Shown: positions 46,298 to 54,503 of the stretch, piece by piece
How the letters are laid out: each line of letters begins with the position of its first letter
Numbering within the stretch: the stretch's first letter is position 1
Source: Ochrobactrum sp. Marseille-Q0166
Lineage (GTDB): Bacteria > Pseudomonadota > Alphaproteobacteria > Rhizobiales > Rhizobiaceae
Assembly: GCF_014397025.1 (NCBI RefSeq)
Contig: NZ_JACJUO010000001.1
Location: 701,501 to 765,500 of the forward strand
Reading direction: 5' to 3'
Length of the DNA stretch: 64,000 nucleotides
Program-made: the position numbers and the translations under genes
The notes under the pieces: model-generated
What the model was told of the DNA's origin: nothing
Database searches by the model: none
The model's input: only the letters and a program-made list of their open reading frames with translations

Positions 46298-46807
46298 ATG
46301 ACAGACGGGATTGAACAGGCAGAATGGCGGCGAATGCAAGCGCAGGACATAGCGCGCGTAACAGCCGTGGCCAATGTCGTTCACCCCGACTTCTTCGAGG
46401 ATGAGGCGGTCTTCCGGGACCGCTTCAAAGTCTATCCGGCCGGTTGTTTTGTGCTGGCCAATGGCAGCGAAATTCTCGGTTATGGCATCAGTCATCCATG
46501 GCAACTCGATAAGGTGCCTGCGTTGAATTCGATTCTCGGTGAGCTGCCGAAGGAAACGAGCACCTATTATATTCACGATATCGCACTTCTGCCGGTGGTT
46601 CGCTCAGGCGGGCAGGCTTCGCGTGTGGTCGAATTGATGGCCGCTCAGGCAGAGCGAGATGGTTTTGTCACCATGGCCCTTGTTGCGGTCAATGGCTCTC
46701 AGGGATTCTGGGAGAAAAAGGGCTTCGTTACCCGCGATGTGACCGCACTCGAAGAGAAGCTGAAAGGCTATTCGGACGAGGCGCTCTATATGGTCCGCGC
46801 CGGCTAA
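46298..46807 (+). CDS. GNAT-family N-acetyltransferase
   Basis: 169 residues from the ATG at 46298; a TTG at 46289 overlapping the serA stop would add three residues. The GNAT core has the acetyl-CoA loop RSGGQASRVVELM and the C-terminal GFVTMALVAVNGSQGFWEKKGF. The substrate is unknown. It follows serA directly, probably translationally linked, which hints at an amino acid or ribosomal protein target, but only by position. Confidence 0.78.
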   Translation: MTDGIEQAEWRRMQAQDIARVTAVANVVHPDFFEDEAVFRDRFKVYPAGCFVLANGSEILGYGISHPWQLDKVPALNSILGELPKETSTYYIHDIALLPVVRSGGQASRVVELMAAQAERDGFVTMALVAVNGSQGFWEKKGFVTRDVTALEEKLKGYSDEALYMVRAG

Positions 46808-47017
46808 AAGGCACTTTGACACTGAATAGCCTTATTCTCGACACTGGTTTGCCACCAATTTTCGAGTTTTAAGAGCACGTTTTCCACGTTTTTGCGAAAA
46901 ATAATCATGTTTTGCGCATGAAAGAGTCGCGTAAGCAGGATTCAGTCTGTATAGAGACGAGGGATCAGCACCTCGCGTCAAACTGTCGGGGCTGCTTGCG
47001 ATCCTTGGGTTATATTG

Positions 47018-47033
47018 ACGGCTGAGATGCCGT
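47018..47033 (+). repeat. small hairpin just before the purA ribosome site
   Basis: ACGGC, TGAGAT, GCCGT at 47018-47033, then GAGGAG. It may modulate ribosome access. A stem CGAGG/CCTCG lies ~60 bp further up. The sequence resembles no known purine riboswitch. Confidence 0.35.
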
Positions 47034-47050
47034 ACCGAGGAGTTTTCTCA

Positions 47051-48340
47051 ATGGCGAATGTAGTTGTCGTCGGGTCGCAATGGGGCGACGAGGGCAAGGG
47101 AAAGATCGTGGACTGGTTGTCCGAGCGCGCCGATGTGATCGTGCGCTATCAGGGCGGTCATAACGCGGGTCATACGCTTGTCATCGATGGCGTCAGCTAC
47201 AAGCTTTCGCTTCTGCCATCCGGCCTTGTACGCGGCAAACTGAGCGTGATCGGCAATGGTGTTGTGGTTGACCCGCATCATTTCGTCATGGAAGTCGAAA
47301 AGCTGCGCGGCCAGGGCATCGAAATCACCCCTGAAGTTCTGCGCATCGCAGAAAATGCACCGCTTATTCTGTCCGTTCATCGCGAACTGGATGCAATGCG
47401 TGAAGGCGCTACCGAAGGTCTCAAGATCGGCACCACCAAGCGTGGTATCGGCCCTGCATATGAAGACAAGGTTGGCCGTCGCGCGATCCGGGTCATCGAT
47501 CTGACCGAGCCGGACACCTTAGAGCCAAAGGTTGAGCGCCTGCTTGCTCACCACAATCTGCTGCGTCGCGGCATGGGCCTTGAGGAAATCGCGGTTGCGA
47601 CCATTCTTGAAGAGCTGACCTCGGTTGCAGACAAGATTCTCCCTTATATCGATCAGGTCTGGCGCGTTCTCGACGAACGTCGCAAGGCTGGCGACCGCAT
47701 CCTTTTCGAAGGTGCGCAGGGCGCACTTCTTGATAACGACCACGGCACCTATCCGTTCGTCACCTCGTCCAACACTGTTGCCGGTCAGGCCGCTGCCGGT
47801 TCGGGCCTTGGTCCGACAGCAATCGGTTATGTTCTCGGCATTACCAAGGCTTATACCACCCGCGTTGGTGAAGGTCCGTTCCCGACCGAACTCAACGATG
47901 AAATCGGTGAATTCCTTGGTACCAAGGGCCATGAATTTGGCGTGGTAACAGGTCGTAAGCGTCGTTGTGGCTGGTTCGATGCCGTTATCGTTCGTCAGAC
48001 GGTTCGCACTTCCGGCATCACCGGTATTGCGCTGACCAAGCTCGATGTTCTCGACGGTCTTGAGGAAATCAAGATCTGCGTGGCCTACGAACTCGATGGC
48101 AAGCGTATCGACTATCTGCCATCTTCAATGGGTGCGCAGGCCCGCGTGAAGCCGATTTATGAAACGCTGCCGGGCTGGTCGGAAACGACAGCTGGTGCGC
48201 GTTCGTGGAACGATCTTCCAGCGCAGGCTGTCAAATATGTCCGCCACATCGAAGAGCTGATCGGCGCGCCGGTTGCAATGCTCTCGACGAGCCCGGAACG
48301 TGAAGACACGATCCTTGTCACCGATCCATTCCATGATTGA
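47051..48340 (+). CDS. purA: adenylosuccinate synthetase
   Basis: 429 residues from the ATG at 47051 (GAGGAGTTTTCTCA before it). [23 protein letters not shown] holds the GDEGKGK GTP loop, and [27 protein letters not shown] and [24 protein letters not shown] are the IMP/GTP/Asp motifs. It commits IMP to AMP. Terminated by a strong hairpin. Confidence 0.97.
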   Translation: MANVVVVGSQWGDEGKGKIVDWLSERADVIVRYQGGHNAGHTLVIDGVSYKLSLLPSGLVRGKLSVIGNGVVVDPHHFVMEVEKLRGQGIEITPEVLRIAENAPLILSVHRELDAMREGATEGLKIGTTKRGIGPAYEDKVGRRAIRVIDLTEPDTLEPKVERLLAHHNLLRRGMGLEEIAVATILEELTSVADKILPYIDQVWRVLDERRKAGDRILFEGAQGALLDNDHGTYPFVTSSNTVAGQAAAGSGLGPTAIGYVLGITKAYTTRVGEGPFPTELNDEIGEFLGTKGHEFGVVTGRKRRCGWFDAVIVRQTVRTSGITGIALTKLDVLDGLEEIKICVAYELDGKRIDYLPSSMGAQARVKPIYETLPGWSETTAGARSWNDLPAQAVKYVRHIEELIGAPVAMLSTSPEREDTILVTDPFHD

Positions 48341-48368
48341 TTGATCGGGACTCCGGTTCTGATAACAT

Positions 48369-48407
48369 AAAACACCCGGTTTGCCGTCATGGCGGACCGG
48401 GTGTTTT
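48369..48407 (+). terminator. intrinsic terminator of purA
   Basis: AAAACACCCGGT, 15-nt loop, ACCGGGTGTTTT, then TT. Confidence 0.92.
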
Positions 48408-48536
48408 TTAAGATTTTTTCGCGATCATTTTGAAAGCGTTCACTTAATCGTTGCCGCAACCTTTGCTTTCCATCGATTATTGTGATTATTGAGATATTTA
48501 CTGCATTTCGAACTCGCGGAAACTGGGTAAAACGGC

Positions 48537-49949
48537 ATGGCGGATTTTGTAGCGGTTCTGAAAAAGACAATTGATGCGCAGGCAGACAAATCGCCTGAGC
48601 TGCGTCAGCGTGTCTATGCAAAAGCACGTGCGACGATTGAACAGAAGCTTGTGACGGCGAACGCCTCGCAAGTTGTGGCTGTTCGCCAGCGCAAAATCCT
48701 CGAGGATGCTATTGAAGAAGTTGAAGCCTTTTATGCGCCTCCAGCTTCCACGCCGCCCCTTGACGAGCCCCAGACTGATCCGCTCGAAGAGTTTCTGCAC
48801 GAATCAACGCGTGCGGCAAACATGCCTTCTCATGCAGACCGCGAACCGCAGATTGCGACTGAGCACCACTACTCTGACCGCGATTACGAGCGCGAAGAAG
48901 AAACATCGCAGGCTCAGCACGCTCGTCGCGATGATTGGGGTGTCGAGCGCGAGCCGGATCATACGGACGATAAGACTTTTTCACGCCGCAGCGAATATGT
49001 AGAACGCAGCAGCCCGAAACAAAAGCGTTCTTCTACAGGCCTGATTATTGGCCTAGTTGTTGTGCTTGCCCTTGGTGCTGGCGGTTATGTTGCTTGGAGT
49101 AACAAGGACAAACTTCAGGAACTGGCATCAAGTCTTGGCCGCAGCGATGCACCGGCCAGCGGTGACAGTGGTACGACGCAGCAGCCTGAACAGCAGGTGC
49201 CACCGGCCGGACAGACTGCGGGTGCTGACCAGCCACAGACGCCACCTGAAGAACAGAAGATGACTCAACGTCTGATGCCGGACGGCAGCGAGACAGACGA
49301 AGGTCCAGCCGGTGGACAGGCCAGCCTCGGTGAGGGGAAATCTACCGCTGCCTCAACGCCGGGTGCAGAACAGACCAATTCACCGAACCAGCCACAAAGT
49401 CAGCAGGCTGTTGCCGTTGGCCAACAGGCGCTTCTTTATGAGGAACGCGGTGGTACGGAAACGGGGTCGGTAGAGCGTGGAACCGTCGTCTGGTCGGAAA
49501 TTGAGGAAAGCCCAAGCGAGGGTGAACCTGCTGCGCCTGCAATTCGTGGTACGATCACGATGCCGGATACCAAGGCCGAGCTTAAGCTGACGATTCGCAA
49601 AAATACCGACCAGTCCATTCCCGCCAGCCATCTGATTGAGATGGTATTCACTGTGCCAGATGACTTTGCTGGAGGTGCCGTTGATAACGTCCAGCGTATC
49701 ACATTCAAAGATACGGAACAGGCAGCTGGTAATCCACTGATTGCTGTACCTTCCAAGATAGCGGACAACTTCTTCATTATCTGGCTAAATGACGCAAAGA
49801 CCGCACAGGATACCAATCTTTCTCTGATGCGCCGTTTGCAGTGGATCGATATTCCGATCTCTTATCGCAACGGGCGGCGCGCTCTGATCAGCCTTGAAAA
49901 GGGCATTCCGGGCGAGAAAGTCTTCAATGACGTTCTGGGTGCGAGCTAA
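48537..49949 (+). CDS. bitopic membrane protein, Rhizobiales-type, unknown function
   Basis: 470 residues. The N-terminal ~70 residues (MADFVAVLKKTIDAQADKSP, then ARATIEQKLVTANASQVVAV) form a helical cytosolic region. Then an acidic, Asp/Glu/Arg-rich linker (70-160) is followed by one membrane helix (about 166-186, TGLIIGLVVVLALGAGGYVAW), a Gln/Pro/Gly-rich periplasmic linker (200-300) and a folded C-terminal domain (GTITMPDTKAELKLTIRKNT, then VPDDFAGGAVDNVQRITF, FFIIWLNDAKTAQDTNLSLM). No catalytic motif is recognised. It is monocistronic between purA and a pyrophosphatase gene. I do not recognise its function. Confidence 0.8.
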   Translation: MADFVAVLKKTIDAQADKSPELRQRVYAKARATIEQKLVTANASQVVAVRQRKILEDAIEEVEAFYAPPASTPPLDEPQTDPLEEFLHESTRAANMPSHADREPQIATEHHYSDRDYEREEETSQAQHARRDDWGVEREPDHTDDKTFSRRSEYVERSSPKQKRSSTGLIIGLVVVLALGAGGYVAWSNKDKLQELASSLGRSDAPASGDSGTTQQPEQQVPPAGQTAGADQPQTPPEEQKMTQRLMPDGSETDEGPAGGQASLGEGKSTAASTPGAEQTNSPNQPQSQQAVAVGQQALLYEERGGTETGSVERGTVVWSEIEESPSEGEPAAPAIRGTITMPDTKAELKLTIRKNTDQSIPASHLIEMVFTVPDDFAGGAVDNVQRITFKDTEQAAGNPLIAVPSKIADNFFIIWLNDAKTAQDTNLSLMRRLQWIDIPISYRNGRRALISLEKGIPGEKVFNDVLGAS

Positions 49950-49964
49950 ACGACACGAAATAGC

Positions 49965-49991
49965 AAAAAGGCCGCTTTGAGCGGCCTTTTT
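49965..49991. terminator. bidirectional terminator
   Basis: AAAAAGGCCGC, TTTGA, GCGGCCTTTTT. It serves the converging genes at 49949 and 50014. Confidence 0.92.
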
Positions 49992-50013
49992 GTTTCAGCG
50001 ATATATAGCTTGA

Positions 50014-50616
50014 TTATTTCTTTTCAGAAAAAGCCTTGATGGCTTTGGCCACTTCGTTTGCTGCAGTTTCAGCAGTATCGAAGCCGCGGAGTTCGACCGC
50101 TTTCCGGCCTTCAGGCAATTGTTTGTAAACGCGGAAAAAAGCTTCAAGGCGCTGCTGCTCGATCTTTGGCAGATCAGCAATCTCCTTGATATTGTCGTAG
50201 GTTGGGTCGATTTTAGAGGTCGGGACAGCGACGATCTTGTCGTCCGTTTCACCACCGTCGATCATCTTGAGAACGCCGATTGGACGAACCTTGATGATTG
50301 CACCCGGAACGATTGGTTCGCGGGTGTAGACGAGCGCGTCAAGCGGATCGCCGTCGCCTGCCAGCGTGCTGGTTATGGAGCCGTAATTGGCTGGATAAAC
50401 GACCGGCATCGACTGATAGCGATCGACGATGATGTGGCCGGTCTTGTCGTTGATTTCGTACTTGGTGAAGCTGCCTTGTGGAATTTCAATGGCAGTGAAG
50501 AATTCTTTTCCGTCCTGCTCTTTCTGAGGGTAGTCCAGATAGGAGACATATTCAGACGCAGATACAGCGGTTGCAGCAGTCAGAGCGAGCATTGCAGCAA
50601 GCAGGAGCTTTTTCAT
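50014..50616 (-). CDS. exported inorganic pyrophosphatase (family I)
   Basis: 200 residues. MKKLLLAAMLALTAATAVSA is a convincing signal peptide with cleavage after A20. The rest is a soluble family I pyrophosphatase with EIPQGSFTKYEIN, DRYQSMPVVYPANYGSI, DGDPLDALV (Asp88, 90, 93) and DDKIVAVP. Cytosolic PPases lack a signal peptide, so this one should act in the periplasm on pyrophosphate or polyphosphate. It is short of the second metal site in no obvious way. A cytosolic enzyme is presumably encoded elsewhere. Confidence 0.85.
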   Translation of the reverse strand: MKKLLLAAMLALTAATAVSASEYVSYLDYPQKEQDGKEFFTAIEIPQGSFTKYEINDKTGHIIVDRYQSMPVVYPANYGSITSTLAGDGDPLDALVYTREPIVPGAIIKVRPIGVLKMIDGGETDDKIVAVPTSKIDPTYDNIKEIADLPKIEQQRLEAFFRVYKQLPEGRKAVELRGFDTAETAANEVAKAIKAFSEKK

Positions 50617-50796
50617 GGGAGACCTTCAGGTTTCGGTGAAACACCTCACGTTGCCTAAAGCCATTCCATTACAGTTATTTGACGTTTTTTTATCGGTTGG
50701 ATGACAGGTTGCATCGGACGACGCTCCCGTGGATCAAAATGCGATTTCGTCTCAAAATCAGGCGATATCTTTCTTGAGACTCTTCAAAAGCAAACT

Positions 50797-50827
50797 GCCG
50801 CAAAACGGTTTCCCACTTTGCGGCAGT
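50797..50827 (-). terminator. hairpin terminator of rpoH
   Basis: CTGCCGCAAA ... TTTGCGGCAG stem, followed on the minus strand by TTTGCTTTTG. Confidence 0.75.
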
Positions 50828-50851
50828 AGATGGGGCTGAAGAACATCAGTT

Positions 50852-51763
50852 TCAGGCGTGAGCTTCTTCAACATGGTTCAAAGCCTTCTGCTGCTTGAAA
50901 GCTGCAGCCTTGACGGCAGCCTGTACTTTTTCAAAGGCCCGCACTTCGATCTGGCGCACGCGTTCACGGCTGATGCCAAATTCACCGGAAAGGTCTTCCA
51001 GCGTCATTGGATCTTCCGAAAGGCGGCGGGCTTCAAAGATGCGACGTTCACGCTCGTTGAGCGTGTCCATGGCCTGTTCAAGCAGCGAGCGGCGGCTTTC
51101 CAGTTCGTCCTGTTCAATTAGAATCTGTTCCTGACTGCTGCTGTCGTCCACGAGCCAATCCTGCCATTCGCCCGATTCACCTTCGGCTGCGCGCAGCGGC
51201 GCATTAAGCGAAGCGTCGCCCGACAGACGGCGGTTCATGGAGACCACTTCGTCTTCGCTAACCTTCAGCTTGGTCGCAATCTGCTTGACCTGATCCGGGT
51301 TGAGATCCCCATCGTCAAGCGCCTGAATTTTGCTCTTCATCTTGCGCAGATTGAAGAACAGGCGTTTCTGATTGGCAGTCGTACCCATCTTCACAAGGCT
51401 CCACGAGCGCAGGATATATTCCTGGATCGAAGCCTTGATCCACCACATTGCATATGTGGCCAGGCGGAAGCCGCGTTCCGGTTCAAAGCGCTTGACTGCC
51501 TGCATCAGGCCGACATTGCCTTCGGAGATGACCTCGCCTATTGGCAAGCCATAACCGCGATAGCCCATTGCAATCTTTGCGACGAGGCGAAGATGGCTAG
51601 TCACCAGCTTATGTGCAGCTTTCGGATCAGTATGTTCGTGATAGCGCTTCGCCAGCATGTATTCTTCCTGCGGCTGAAGCATTGGAAAGCGGCGAATTTC
51701 TTCCAGATAACGGGTTAGACCACCGTCACCAGATGTAATGCTAGGGAGATTAACCTGGGCCAT
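50852..51763 (-). CDS. rpoH: RNA polymerase sigma-32 factor
   Basis: 303 residues. Region 2 (RLVAKIAMGYRGYGLPIGEVISEGNVGLMQA, FEPERGFRLATYAMWWI), RpoH box QKRLFFNLRK just after, and region 4 helix-turn-helix (MTLEDLSGEFGISRERVRQIE). It directs heat-shock transcription. Rhizobiales have two RpoH paralogues, and this one, next to rluD, resembles RpoH1. AAGGAGGG precedes the ATG, and its leader carries a hairpin. Confidence 0.95.
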   Translation of the reverse strand: MAQVNLPSITSGDGGLTRYLEEIRRFPMLQPQEEYMLAKRYHEHTDPKAAHKLVTSHLRLVAKIAMGYRGYGLPIGEVISEGNVGLMQAVKRFEPERGFRLATYAMWWIKASIQEYILRSWSLVKMGTTANQKRLFFNLRKMKSKIQALDDGDLNPDQVKQIATKLKVSEDEVVSMNRRLSGDASLNAPLRAAEGESGEWQDWLVDDSSSQEQILIEQDELESRRSLLEQAMDTLNERERRIFEARRLSEDPMTLEDLSGEFGISRERVRQIEVRAFEKVQAAVKAAAFKQQKALNHVEEAHA

Positions 51764-51783
51764 AAAGCACCCTCCTTTATAAT

Positions 51784-51806
51784 TTCAGGTTCCCTTTTGG
51801 CGAACC
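51784..51806 (-). promoter_or_regulatory. hairpin in the rpoH 5' leader
   Basis: CAGGTTC, 9-nt loop, GAACCTG, ending 7-10 nt before the AAGGAGGG ribosome site on the minus strand. A candidate structural control (for example thermosensing) of rpoH translation; RNA thermometers are known on rpoH leaders in other groups. Inference only. Confidence 0.4.
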
Positions 51807-52042
51807 TGTCACGCTGGCTGCCTCCTGCACTTCCAACGTGAGCTTACATATATAGGGATGATTTTGGCGAAAACACGATCTCTGACCTCATGAAACAATG
51901 TGTCACTAGAATGTGAACATTTGTCCAATCCAGAGAAGATTCCCTGTAGGGCCGTGACCTGCTGGGAGATAGTGTTTCCGCCCCCTAAGCCTCGCTTTTA
52001 CAAGCTCATTCATGCTGTCTGAAACTGTTAGAACTTACATCA

Positions 52043-53047
52043 TTATATAGAGTGCTGGCGAAAATTTTCCAGAAGCTGCTCCATATCTTCGGGCACGTCT
52101 GCCTCAAAGCGCATAATTTCTTCCGTCGTTGGATGGGTGAATGCCAGCAAAAAGGCATGAAGCGCCTGACGATGGAAGCCTTGCACCGCGTTTTTCAGTG
52201 GCTCGGGCAGTTTGTTAGCCTTGGTTTTGTAAGCGCTGCCATAATCCATGTCGCCGACGAGCGGATGGCCGATATGCGCCATGTGGACACGGATCTGGTG
52301 CGTGCGCCCGGTCTCAAGCCGGCATTCGACGAGTGATGCCAAGGCCGTCGCATCTTCACGCGGTGCGAATTTTTCAATTGTCGAATAATGGGTGACGGCA
52401 TGGCGCGCATCGTCACGTTCTTCGTTGACGACAGCCTGTTTGGTGCGGTCGCGATGCGAACGGCCAAGATGGGCATCGATATAGCCTTGTGGGCGTTCGG
52501 TCATGCCCCAGACGAGCGCGAGATAGGCGCGTTCCAGATCGCCCGTCCGTCCATGATCTGCGAACTGCTCGCTTAGATGGCGATGGGAGTGATCATTTTT
52601 GGCGACTACCATGACACCGCTGGTATCCTTGTCGAGACGGTGAACGATACCGGGACGGCGGATTCCCCCGATGCCGGACAAGCTATCGCCACAATGATAT
52701 ATGAGGGCATTGACGAGCGTTCCCGTCCAGTTGCCGTTACCCGGATGGACAACAAGTCCTGCGGGCTTGTTGATGACGATGAGATCATCGTCTTCGTAGA
52801 GAATATCCAGCGGGATGTTCTCGCCTTGCGGTTCGGCTGGTTCAGGCTCTGGCAGCACGATGGTAATCTTCATACCTTCGCGCAGCTTTTGCTTTGCACC
52901 GCTGGCGGGAGCACCATCGAGGGTCACGTGACCTTCAGCAATCAGGGACTGGACGCGACTGCGGGAGAGTTCCGGCCCCAATGCTGCGGACAGCCACTGG
53001 TCTAATCTTTTGCCCGCAGCATCGAGATCGGCAATTAGTTCTTTCAA
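52043..53047 (-). CDS. rluD: 23S rRNA pseudouridine synthase, RluD family
   Basis: 334 residues from a TTG at 53047 (MKELIADLDAAGKRLDQWL), with GAAGGGAAGAG before it. An ATG at 53101 is in frame but would leave 3 bp to the divergent gene at 53105 and has no ribosome site. The S4 domain (RLDQWLSAALGPELSRSRVQSL) and the catalytic motif HRLDKDTSGV (Asp139) are present, then NKPAGLVVHPGNG. It modifies uridines of helix 69. Divergent from the membrane protein gene next to it. Confidence 0.9.
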   Translation of the reverse strand: MKELIADLDAAGKRLDQWLSAALGPELSRSRVQSLIAEGHVTLDGAPASGAKQKLREGMKITIVLPEPEPAEPQGENIPLDILYEDDDLIVINKPAGLVVHPGNGNWTGTLVNALIYHCGDSLSGIGGIRRPGIVHRLDKDTSGVMVVAKNDHSHRHLSEQFADHGRTGDLERAYLALVWGMTERPQGYIDAHLGRSHRDRTKQAVVNEERDDARHAVTHYSTIEKFAPREDATALASLVECRLETGRTHQIRVHMAHIGHPLVGDMDYGSAYKTKANKLPEPLKNAVQGFHRQALHAFLLAFTHPTTEEIMRFEADVPEDMEQLLENFRQHSI

Positions 53048-53104
53048 TTGTCTCTTCCCTTCGTTATCACGCGCCCACGCGGGAGCATGAACCGGAGTCA
53101 TTTA

Positions 53105-53584
53105 ATGCAGGATCCACACTATCCGAGATATCAGAATCAACAAGATTCGGGATATCAGGACTATCAGCAGGGCTATTATCCGGAACAACAACAGCCCGAA
53201 CCCCCGCTTGATCCAGCGATGGAGAAAGTTCGTCGCAAGATGATCCGTCTGCTTGCGGTGTCCATCGGTGTCATGCTGATTGGTCTTATGGCTGTGCTTG
53301 TCGCCGTTGTCTACAAGATCAATCGTGCGCCTGATACCACCGAGACCGAAGTGGCACGATCAGACATTCCGGGACAGGTTGTTGCACCTGTTAAGCCTGA
53401 GCCTCCAAAACTGATTGAATCACAGATTGATCTGACGCCAGGCACGCGCCTGTTATCGCAGAGTCTGTCTGGTGATCAGCTTTCGCTTGAAACGCTTTTG
53501 CCGGATGGCGGCACGGAACTTATTATTTATGATTACCGTGAATCGCGCATTCTCGGGCGCATCAAGCTTGGTAATGTTGAATAG
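53105..53584 (+). CDS. small bitopic membrane protein
   Basis: 159 residues from the ATG at 53105, GGAG seven bases before. Tyr/Gln-rich N-terminus (QDPHYPRYQNQQDSGYQDYQQ), then one membrane helix (about 44-66, IRLLAVSIGVMLIGLMAVLVAVVYKI), then a periplasmic part of ~85 residues with a beta-strand-rich end. It resembles hypothetical Rhizobiales proteins (possibly DUF6476-type). Function unknown. Transcribed divergently from rluD. Confidence 0.78.
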   Translation: MQDPHYPRYQNQQDSGYQDYQQGYYPEQQQPEPPLDPAMEKVRRKMIRLLAVSIGVMLIGLMAVLVAVVYKINRAPDTTETEVARSDIPGQVVAPVKPEPPKLIESQIDLTPGTRLLSQSLSGDQLSLETLLPDGGTELIIYDYRESRILGRIKLGNVE

Positions 53585-53594
53585 ATTTGAATGT

Positions 53595-53614
53595 GGGCGG
53601 CAGAAAAGCTGCCC
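53595..53614 (+). terminator. hairpin terminator of the small membrane protein gene
   Basis: GGGCGGC, AGAAAA, GCTGCCC (one G-T pair), then TTTTC. Confidence 0.75.
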
Positions 53615-53656
53615 TTTTCATTTGGGGAATGGCACTTTATATTAAAAGCGCTTCAT

Positions 53657-53731
53657 GCGCCCATCGTCTAGCGGTCAGGACGGCGCCCTCTCACGGCGCA
53701 AACAGGGGTTCGATTCCCCTTGGGCGTACCA
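53657..53731 (+). tRNA. tRNA-Glu (anticodon CTC)
   Basis: 75 nt including the encoded CCA. Acceptor stem GCGCCCA/TGGGCGT with one G-T pair, D-arm TCTAGCGGTCAGGA, anticodon stem GCGCC/GGCGC with loop CTCTCAC (CTC at 53690-53692), and T-arm AGGGGTTCGATTCCCCT. Reads GAG codons. The gene is single. It has no neighbouring integrase. Confidence 0.96.
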
Positions 53732-53922
53732 ACATCTTGAATAGACGGGTTTTATCCACAAAAGCTGGCTTATGGCTGAGCGCACAGGCGACCTATCTGT
53801 CATCGCAATGCCGACGGATGGTAGGCTCGGGGCGAATATTTGATCCATTACCTGTCCCAATAATGGTATCCACATTGATTACCGGATGCCCAGTTGCCCT
53901 GTTTGCGGCTTGGCTCAGACGC

Positions 53923-54069
53923 TTTTAGAACGCGTTTCGATCTGACGGACCTAGATCGGCGACCTAAGTTTTTATTTATCGCGCATCGTTTTCTGATCGA
54001 AGCGCGGACAGAGAACAGTTCGGTGGCCTGGTTTCTCTGCAAGGGCGCCTCACCCTTTTCGGGATGCGC
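53923..54069. repeat. palindromic intergenic element, family B, extended copy
   Basis: Shares CGCGTTTCGATCTGACG, ATCGGCG, TATCGCGCATC and CCCTTTTCGGGATGCG with the element at 35412-35514, but has a ~40-bp insertion between the last two blocks. The rest of the 53732-54162 stretch shows no gene or signal I can support. Confidence 0.7.
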
Positions 54070-54162
54070 TCCAATTCAAGCCCAGTTTTTGCTGATTGAT
54101 TCCAGAGTGCTCGTTCCAACAAGTCGCTTTGCTTCGCAGTTATCCCTTTCAGGAGTGATTGA

Positions 54163-54414
54163 ATGCGATTAAGCGTAGATGGCATATTGCCGAAATGGGG
54201 TCGGAGAATGATCGCAGCTTATATTGGATCTGCTTTGTTGAGTGCAGGTGTTTATTTCTCGTTGAGACGCAAATCGCCAAAGATACGCGTAAGGATCCCT
54301 CTAAGTATCTTCTTTTTGTTATGTGCGGTCTTTACGATCTGGTTTATCCAAACCGGCGGTGATTACGGTATTATGGGAAAGAACGGCATTGATCCGGATT
54401 GGGCGCATCAATAG
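54163..54414 (+). CDS. small membrane protein, function unknown
   Basis: 83 residues with two hydrophobic segments (about 16-35 and 46-63) and a basic loop between them (LRRKSPKIRVRI). AGGAGTGATTGA before the ATG is a good ribosome site, which is the main support for it. No family is recognised. It stands between a repeat and the choloylglycine-hydrolase-like gene, in an accessory-looking stretch. Confidence 0.6.
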   Translation: MRLSVDGILPKWGRRMIAAYIGSALLSAGVYFSLRRKSPKIRVRIPLSIFFLLCAVFTIWFIQTGGDYGIMGKNGIDPDWAHQ

Positions 54415-54503
54415 AGTATAGCGACATATTTCGCTTAGCTCATGTGCCTGTAACAAAGCCCTGCCGATACGATATCCCGTTAATCGATGAATAGGTGTCC
54501 AAG

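Noticed and set aside
46990..47050. Thiamine (TPP) riboswitch before purA, from GGCTGAGATGCC
   Set aside because: The second conserved TPP element (ACCTGATC type) is absent and the gene is unrelated to thiamine.
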